Under the pieces are notes generated by a model. That model did no database searches, had not been told where the DNA came from, and saw only the letters and a list, made by a program, of their open reading frames with translations. This document shows positions 12,801 to 21,800 of a stretch of 64,000 nt of DNA, piece by piece (position 1 is the stretch's first letter; the number at the start of each line of letters is the position of its first letter). Origin of the DNA: Cristatella mucedo (taxonomy: Eukaryota; Bryozoa; Phylactolaemata; Cristatellidae); NCBI GenBank assembly GCA_009760855.2, contig WPIO01000022.1:3968501-4032500 (forward strand), given 5' to 3'. The translations under genes and the position numbers were made by a program.

Positions 12801-15800
12801 ACAAATGCATGTACCAACATAGATGTGATATCCCTATCTAAACAAGCCCGAATTTTAGCAATGTTATGTAGTTGATAGTAGGCAGACTTGATTGTGGAGG
12901 TGATGTGGTCGTCTAACGAGAGGTCACTTTGGAACATTACACCTAGATTTCGAGCTGAGTCAACAGGAGATATGCTGGCAGAGCCAATTTTGAGCGTCAG
13001 CCTTTCCAATTTCTGAATCACAGTTTCACAATTTCTGAATCCACAACTGGGTTTGCTCATAACTAGCAAGTCAGTTTTATCGTCATTTAGTTTAAGAAAA
13101 TTTGCTGCCATCCATGTGCGGATGTCGTCATTACATGCAGCAAGTGAGTTGAGAGAATTCGAACCATGATGTCAGTGACTTCTGCTTTTACAGGACCCAC
13201 GGACTCATGTACTCAAACTCAAAATAATTCATGTGGACTCTTCTGACTCATAAAGCTTGCGAGGTTTTCAGAAGACGTGTGCAAAACGGCATGACTAGCA
13301 AGGCAGACCATACCCGTGGTCAAGTTGGACGATGATTCGACTGAGATAGTAAGAATGTTCGGAGTGCTCGAATATGCTGCTTGTCCCAACTCTTCTAAGC
13401 AGCAAATGCATTCTCCTGCTGCAACATGGGCTGACAATCATAGTATCCCCTACCGTCGGGATGTGACCTTTCCCTAACACAAGGACCCTGCTGAGCTGAG
13501 CTACAGTTACTCGGATTGATGACAGTGTGTTACTGTGGTCCCATATTTTCATTTTCGTTAAAACCAGAGATCTCAGTCCTTCTTATTGTCAGCTTTGATT
13601 GCAAAATTGTGAAAAATTGAAGCTCTTAAAATCGCATGGTAGTTGCACGATAATATAATAATATAATATAATTCATTTCTACAGTGCCGTAAGAGAACCT
13701 AATATCTATTCAGGTGCTTCATATATGCCACGGGAGTCACCATTGAGGGGCAGGTCACCATGAGCAATAATGGCTCACTAGGTAAGGCGGTTGCTTTTCA
13801 CGACCTCGGCCCCGAGGTCGTGGGTTCGAATCCTGTGGTGGCGATCCTTTATCGTCACTGCAAGTGGTGATGATAGCCATCAAGGCTCTTCTTTCCTGAA
13901 AATGCTATTATTCCATGACCCGATGTTTAGAGAGCTGGTTAGTATGCAGCTATAGCACACACAGAGTGTTAATGCTAAGTAGGTAAGGCGGTTTCTTTCA
14001 CGACTTCGGTCCCGAGGTCGTGGGTTCGATTCCTGCGGTGGGCGATCCTTTATTGCCACTGCAAGCGGTGGTGATAGCCGTAAAGGCTCTTCTGTCACTA
14101 TACAAAAAGAGGCTGTTTAATCACCTGAATTTTAAGTACTATTTACTGCAACGAGGCTTTCGCCTGCTCCCTACGAGCGTACACCGATAGCCGTGATATT
14201 TGTGTCGAACAGCAGCCACTCACTCCACTGACTGGTGTAGTGTAGCATGGTTGCCAGCAGCACCCGATTTAGGCAAGCAGGCAGCACAGCAACAGACCGA
14301 CGGTTGCAACGAATGCTCGCGGTGGTGGCGAATCCGGAACGTTCTTCGCACGAAGCACGACGAAACTGAACTAGACATGCTAGACATCGCAGCCGTATGA
14401 CGGGTGTGGAACTCGTGACCCGTGACCTCGTGAGCTCGGCTAACGAGTCGAGCTAGCAGCCCCAACCCAACCACTAGCATCCAGATGCTAGGAGGAACAA
14501 GACAGCGGTCGCGAGACAGCCTACCTGTGCACTGCCGTCGACGGTCAGGATGTGGCCTCGTGGGGCCTGCGAGGCCTGCGACTCAGGCCTGAGCCTGAGC
14601 TGCAGGCTCCTGCCGCTGCCGTGCCTCGCAGCAGCGGCAGCGCCTGCATACGATCGTGGCACTCCAGCGCCCTCCTTTGCCTTGACCAAGTTGACGATCT
14701 CCAGAGACAGCTCCTCGTTTTTCGATATCTGTATGAGAATCCGATATTCGGTCGCCAACAAGCAACGCGCCAACATACGGCAAAAAAACCATCGTAGGGA
14801 CTCGCAGATGGCTGCTCTCTCAATCGCAGTTGGCTCATGCTGGTGTGGGGGCCAGCTTTGTCAACAGGAGAAATAGCCGGGCAGGCAGCGGTGCTGCACA
14901 CAGCCGGCATCAACGACGACGACGACAGCGATGACACATGACAACGACAAACAGAAACAAACAACGACAACGACAGCAGATGACAAGGACCGACCTCGGT
15001 TCGATAATCCGAAGCAAGGGCCATGAAATTCGTTTTGAGGGCGATATACTCGTCGGCGAGGTCACGCCGAGCACGCTCTAGGGCCTCGGCAGCCTGTGTC
15101 AGATCGTCGATCTCACGAAGTGCCTTCTGCTTGTCCATCTTGCACGTCTGCAGCTCGCGGTCGATGGCCAGCAGCTAAGTTTATAAAGAGAGCCACAAAG
15201 TCACAGGCAAGCGAGCGGGTCCTTGTCAGGGAAAGCAGCAAAGCAACACAGTGCAACAAAGCAACAAAGTGCATGCAACAAAGCAGCAAAGTGCAACACA
15301 GCAACAAAGTACAACAAAGGAACAAAGTGCAACAATGCAACAACGTGCTAAAGAACAGAAAAGTAAAGTGGTGAAAAAACCCGTTAAGGGTCAGCGACCG
15401 GGGAAAGGGGAGTATTCCACTCAGGAGTAGGCAACCAATGCAAATGAAGCAAATAAAATACATTAAGAAATAGCGGCAAGCAATGTTAAGTCTCATTAAG
15501 GAGCAGTAGCAATGGGGTTTAGAATGCCTGAATGAATACACACTGTATATATGAACAACTATACTCATAAATACATCTTAGTATCATGTAATGTATCTGT
15601 AATGCAATGTACCTCTGTCTCTAACTCCAAAAAACTAAAAAGACTATGTGGGTGTTGCGAAAGAGAGTTTTGTACAGCGCACTCACAACCTGATCGGCTT
15701 TCGGTAAGCATTCAGTAGCCAATAGACTTCATCTCAAGCAACAAAGAGAAAGTGAGAACCACATCTGAGTCAGGAGGGCAGTTAGGGCATGAGTAGCATA

Positions 15801-18800
15801 GAAGGAGCAGCCCAGGACAGCTGAAAAAGATGAGCCATAGTCGGCAGCAGGAGAGTTGGCATCGTTGAGTGAAAATTGTGGAAGCAAGTTCCACAGTCTA
15901 GGACCTGCAGAGCAAAAGCTTCTGTCACCAACGATGCTTTAAGCGGAAGAATGGAATAGCTAATTTACTGTCCACACATGACCCGAAGGCACGAGTCGGC
16001 TGAAACTGGTGCAGCAGTTCGGCTAGATATGAAGTGTTGCACCAGTTTCAGCCTCCTTGCTTATCGTAATGCATGCAAAAAACAAGGACAGGACAGATTC
16101 CATTGCAGCAGTAGCATCCATGCTAATACTTGCACATAAGAATCAAGAATATTTATGATAGCGGTGCTTGAGTAACTAAAGGACAGAGAAAGTCGTGCAC
16201 AAGGACAAAGAAGTGTGGAGAATAGTCACAAGTAGCAGCCAAGCCTACACCTTTAGGCATGCAAAATGCCTTTAACTGATGAGATTTGGTATGATGAAAC
16301 CGATGCGAGTAGACTAAGAGCCTCAAGTACACTTCCAGTGCAAAGATTCATTATTTATTTTAGCTAACACTGTCGAAACTAAAAACCACTAAGCCATGAA
16401 CCTGTCATGTCCTGGGAAATTCTGGGGTTATCTACTCTATAATAAGCTAGGTTTGTCAGTTATTTAGTTAGTTACTTTGCCCCTGAGGTCGTAATTGCAT
16501 TGTATCTTTTGTAATGTTTATTTAATCGTACAACAAGGGTAGAATAATGATAACTTTTAAGTCCCTCCACTCTTTGGCTCCAGCTTACCTATCAGATACA
16601 CTCTCCCACCAGGCAAAATATCATTATGCTCGCTTCTTTTCTGAATTTAATCTTTTATCTACACTGCTTACGAACCTCAAATCCTTCGGAGACAGTGCCT
16701 TTAGTTCGTGTGATCTCAAAGCCTGGAGGTCACTCCCGACTGACATTCCCTGACTTGAAAACATTTAAAAAGAAACTAAAACGCATTTACTTATCACAGC
16801 ATTCATTAGGTCCTCGGGATTCGTTTTTTGTGTACATATGCATGTTGACACTGGGGATGCTGCCACTAACCATATTTGCAAGCTGACCCTGTGCATGTCA
16901 CCTCCAACCATATTTGCTTGTTGTCATTGAGCATGCTACGATTGACCATTCGATCATACTTCTCTTATAGTATATGTAAAGTGCCCAGAAAGAGGTAAGG
17001 CTCTCCGAGGGCGCAATACAAATATATTATTATTACTAGTATTCGTATTATGACCGCCAAAAAAGGGGATATAGCTTGCTAATATGTACAGGTAGCTGCA
17101 ACGAGCACTCTCATAATTTATAGTAAGCGTGGAAAACTTTAAACACCTAAACTAGTTTAAGCTTAAAACGGGTTTCATCAATAGTGACCACTGCATTTCA
17201 GCAGCTTACTCTCCTCATCCCAGTGGTGACCCGAGCTGACGACCGGAGCTTCCGGTCCTTCTCAGCCTCAGCTTCCGGTCCTTCTCAGCCTGCACAGCTT
17301 GGTGTAGTTGAAATGCTCGCGACGATACATGCAAACAGCTCCGCTCGGGAGGGGCTTCAACACTGCGTATATTCGGCCGATGCTCACAGGCAGCTGTAGC
17401 AGCACACAGCCGTTCACCCCTGTGCCACGCCCATGCTGCCTTGTCTGCTTGTCCGTCCTCCGTCGGCAGCTCATCAACCGGGAATGTTGATGGACCGCAC
17501 GACGAAGCAGCTGCATGCCGGCTCGTGCGGCTAGTAATCGAGGGTAGGTTAGAGGACGACAGCTGCATGCCGGCCTGAGTCCAAGCAAGCCGCACTGTGG
17601 CCGCGCACTGCAAGCTTGGCGGAATGGATGCCCGATTAGTGTAAAAGTGTGAGTTTTACCAGCCAGTGCGTACAAATGGCTGCGAATTAATGGCGAGCTT
17701 ACAATTCCCGGCGAGCACATTTGCTGGATGAATGCCAATCAAGACCATCTGCATAAGGCGAAGCTGAAAAGGAAGAGGTGGTCTCACCAGCTGCAGCGTA
17801 GGGTTGCCGAGACCCCACGAGACTTTACTTTATTTTATAATAAATATTTATTTATATAAATAATATTTATAAAAATATTTATTTATAATAAAAGTTTGCT
17901 GTACGAGCCGCCAGAAAGAGCCGCTCTCGCTAGCAACAGAGTGAGTCCTGCCGGACGGAGGAAGCAGAATGCGCGATGCATTCGCGAAGCGGAAGTCGCG
18001 CCAGCAGCAGCAGCAGATATATGTGCCGGAGAGAGTCCGAGGAAAGAGCAAGCACGTGGTGGCGGCATGTTTTTCGAGTCTCATTTTCCGTCGTACCTAG
18101 CTAGTAACCTAGTAACCTAGTTACATAGTGGACTGAAACCTAGTAACAGACCCGACCGAATCTCAGATAACTTGTTCCAACAAAGAAATGCAAAAATGAA
18201 TGAATTTGCAAAATCCTGAAAATAAAAAGTCGAAATTTGCTCAGCGATCTTCAACTCGTATCAGAAAGGATATTTCACAATGGCATTACCGCGGGCGATC
18301 AACTCGGCAGATAGGGTAAATACGGCAGTGCAGGCGTGAATAGGACAGTTAATCTGCCGAAAGTAAGTTCTCCACCTTGGCTCTTTAGTGCACATTGCTG
18401 GCGAAGGTATGCACACGTGCACACCTCCAGCATTGCAAGAAGCTCGCGACGACCAGTAGAACTCGACTAGTCAGTCAGAAGGACAGGTGCTTAGTGCCTA
18501 CAAATCCTTCTCTGCACAATTGCAACGACCTTCGGAAGCAGTGGCTGACCAGTTGCACGACCCTCACCTTGTTCTGGTACTCGAACTTAATGAGCTCGGC
18601 TTCCTCTCTCAATCTGTTGTTCTCCACTTGCATTCTGACCGTCGCCCGCGTCGAGTTGGCCTGCTCCACTCCGACATCGTACCCGACGTACCTGCCGGTC
18701 GACTCGGCTTTGCTGGCAGCAGCCATGCTGCTCACCTGATCCTGTAGCTCCTCGAGCTTGGCCTGAGTCCGCGTGAGGAGCCGGCGCAGCTGTGCCTGCA

Positions 18801-21800
18801 GTGATAGATGGACGGACGGGTACGAACTCAACTGCGGTGTAAACTCAGCAGGCTGACATGGTTGCCAGCAGACTTCACCGATGAGATTCTGCACCGATGA
18901 GATTCTGCACCGATGAGATTCTGCACCGATGAGATTCTGCACCGATGACTGCGTTCGGGTGTGGCACCCGAATCTTCTCAGCATGAATGCCAACGCGGCC
19001 CTGGGAAGGCAGCCTCAAAGAGGTGGCAGCGGCTTTAGCCTGCCGGTGGCAAGGTGAAATTTCGGTTAAAGAAGCAGCAGCAGCAGCTGGCAGTGAGGTG
19101 GTAGTGGTACGGGTAGGCTTAAGGAATTATCACAATGGCAATAATAACAGCACAAGAAGAGAACTAGAGCTCTTTCTAGGCACTTTCCGTTTACTGCAAA
19201 AAAACAGAGGTCAATTTGTTGGTGCTAGCATGCACAGCTACAGCATAACAAACTAGGCTTTCACTTTTACACTGATGTCACTCAGTTGTACCTTTGCTTT
19301 GATCCCTCCCAGACCTCCAGCATGTTGAATTCTCACAAGTCCCTTGCTGCAAGCATTGATGACATCCGCACATGGATGGCAGCAAACTTTCTTAAAGTGA
19401 ATGATGATAAAAACCAACTTATTAGTTATGGGCAAACCTAGTGTGCTTCAGAAATTGGAAAGTCTAACGCTCAAAACCGGCTCTGCCAGCATATCTCCTG
19501 TTGAATCAGCTCTAAATCTAGGTGTCATGTTCCAAAGTGACCTTTCGTTAGATGCCCACATCAGCTCCACAATCAAGTCTGCCTACTTTCAACTACACAT
19601 CATTGCTAAAATTCGGACTTGCTTAGATAGGGATACCACATCTATGTTGGTCCATGCATTTGTAACATCCCGTCTTGACTTATGTAACTCACTGCTTGCT
19701 GGTCAACGGGCCTGTTCACTTGTGCGCTTACAGCTGGTGCGAAACTCGGCAGCTAGGCTTGTCTGTCGTGAGCATTGCAGTTGCCACATCACACCACCTC
19801 TTGCCGACCTGCACTGGCGACCAGTCAAGCAATGCATCGACTCAAGGTTTTTGTAACTCACTTTCAGGTCTCTTCATTCTTTGGCTCCAGCCTACCTATC
19901 AGATCTTCTCCACCAGGCTAAGTACCGTTCAACCTGCTTTTCGGAATTTAAGTGTTTAACTATACATCGTACAAACCTGAAATCCTCAGGAGCCTTTGGT
20001 CAGTATGCTCCCAAAGCCTGGAACTGTCTCCCGACCTATGTCACGACATCTCCTGACTTGTCCACATTGAAAAAACTAGAAACACATATATTTATGATAG
20101 CATTTAGTGGTTCACTGTGATTCTTCCTTTATGTGCTGATGTGGGCTGACACTGGTTGATCATCAGATTCAGAGCAAAGTTCTTATGCTGACCCACACGG
20201 CCAAGGCCACGGCTTGGCTCCTCCATACCTAGCTGAACTTCTGCACCAGTTCCAGCCTCCTTGTGCCCTCAGGTCCTGTATGGACAATAAAGTAGCTTGA
20301 ATGAAATTAGCTGTTCCATTCCTCCACTTGAAGACCGTTGGCAGCAGACGCTTTAGCTCTGCAGGTCCTAGACTGTGGAGCTCGCTTCCACAATTCTTGC
20401 GCAATGACATCTATTCTCCTGCTGCCGACTATGGCTCATCCTTTCCAGCGGTCCTGAGCTGCTACGTCCATGCTAATCACTACCTCAACTGCTCTCCTGA
20501 CTCTGCTATGCTTCTCACTTTCTCTTTGTTTCGTGAGATGAAGTCTGTTGGCTACCGAATGCATACCGAAAGCTGATTAGGCTGTGAGTGTGCTATACAC
20601 AATTCTTCTGTGTAACACTCGCATAGTCTTTATGACTTTGTGGAGTTACAGATGGAGATACATTACATTACTGTTGCATGCTGCCTCTAACCACACTTGC
20701 ATGCTGACCCTATGCATGTCACCCCTAACCATGCTATTCTTGTTGTTTATTGAGCATATGCTGCCACAAACCATCCGATTGCACTTCCTTTGCATCAATT
20801 GCAAAGTGCCTGGAAAAAGATTGAGTTCTCTGAGGGCACTTTACCAACTGCATTAATATTGCTATTATTACAAAAAGCGCACAGAGGACAATGCTTCACA
20901 TATGCCACAGGGCTCGAGCCCATGACCTCGATCAGACCTTGGTCGGGGTGAGCATTTTAACCTCTGGGCCAAACCAGCGATCAAAGCAAAGGTACAACTA
21001 AGTGTCATCTGCACAGAAGTGAAAGCCTAGGTTGTGACTGGCAATCAAATCGGCAAGAGAGAGATAGTACAAACCGTTAAAAGAACCGGACCAAGCACAG
21101 CAGAGCCCTGGGGTGCCCCGTTTATTGTCACTGGTCAGGGCGGCTTGCATTGGGTGGGGCAAGGGAAACTTTGGTGGCAACTCCAGCTTTACAGCAACAA
21201 CTTGGCTTCATCAAGAAAGTCGTGCTAGCGACTAGAGAAATGCCGAAATTCAATGGCCTCCATAAGTAACACGCTGCCACACACTAAAGGACACTAATAT
21301 GCCGCAAAGAAGAAACTCAAATCATGGAGCTTACGTTGAGAAAAAAAAATAAAGCCAAAGGAGTAAGAAGAGCTATGCACGTGCTCCAGCAACAGAGGCT
21401 GCTGCTACAGGTTCGGGGAGGTTGGAAGAGCCACAGAAATGTCTACAATCGGATGCACCGAAAGCTAAGCTGCAGCCGTGCTCGAAGCACGTGACTTGCT
21501 AGCAACCAAGCAAACCGGTGCTGTGCTGCTAGCACACGATGGTTTACTATCGACGTGGAGCGTTGCTGCGGCTGTGAGCCGTCAGCAGCAGCCAGCAACA
21601 GCAGGCAAGCAGCAGGAAACCATAGCAACTAGCAGCAGACACACTGGCGCAGTGCAGCAGTCACGGCAACTACCACCTGCAGTGCTCTAGGCCGGCTTTA
21701 TAAATCTGCTGTGGTATTGAGGCACATAGCATATGTAAAATTAAAGGCATCAAGCCTAGCCAGGTGTGTTCCATATCGAAGACATTTGAATTAGTTGAAG

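Larger units (their letters stand above)
6852..14524. other. large CCDC78 intron
   Basis: About 7.7 kb between exons 6666-6773 and 14525-14800. It contains a LINE A tail at 8358-8452, an ATT microsatellite near 10128-10155, a LINE A copy at 12113-13145, and SINE copies at 13640-14130. From 8.5 to 12.1 kb I see no supported feature; the short open frames near 11.2-11.8 kb overlap on both strands and resemble nothing known. Confidence 0.5.

Noticed and set aside
18881-18950. CRISPR-like short repeats
   Set aside because: The 16-bp units are directly tandem without spacers, in a eukaryotic intron.
20301-20576. 91-codon plus-strand frame as an independent gene
   Set aside because: It is the RT C-terminus of LINE B, repeated at 15.7, 22.3 and 31.0 kb.
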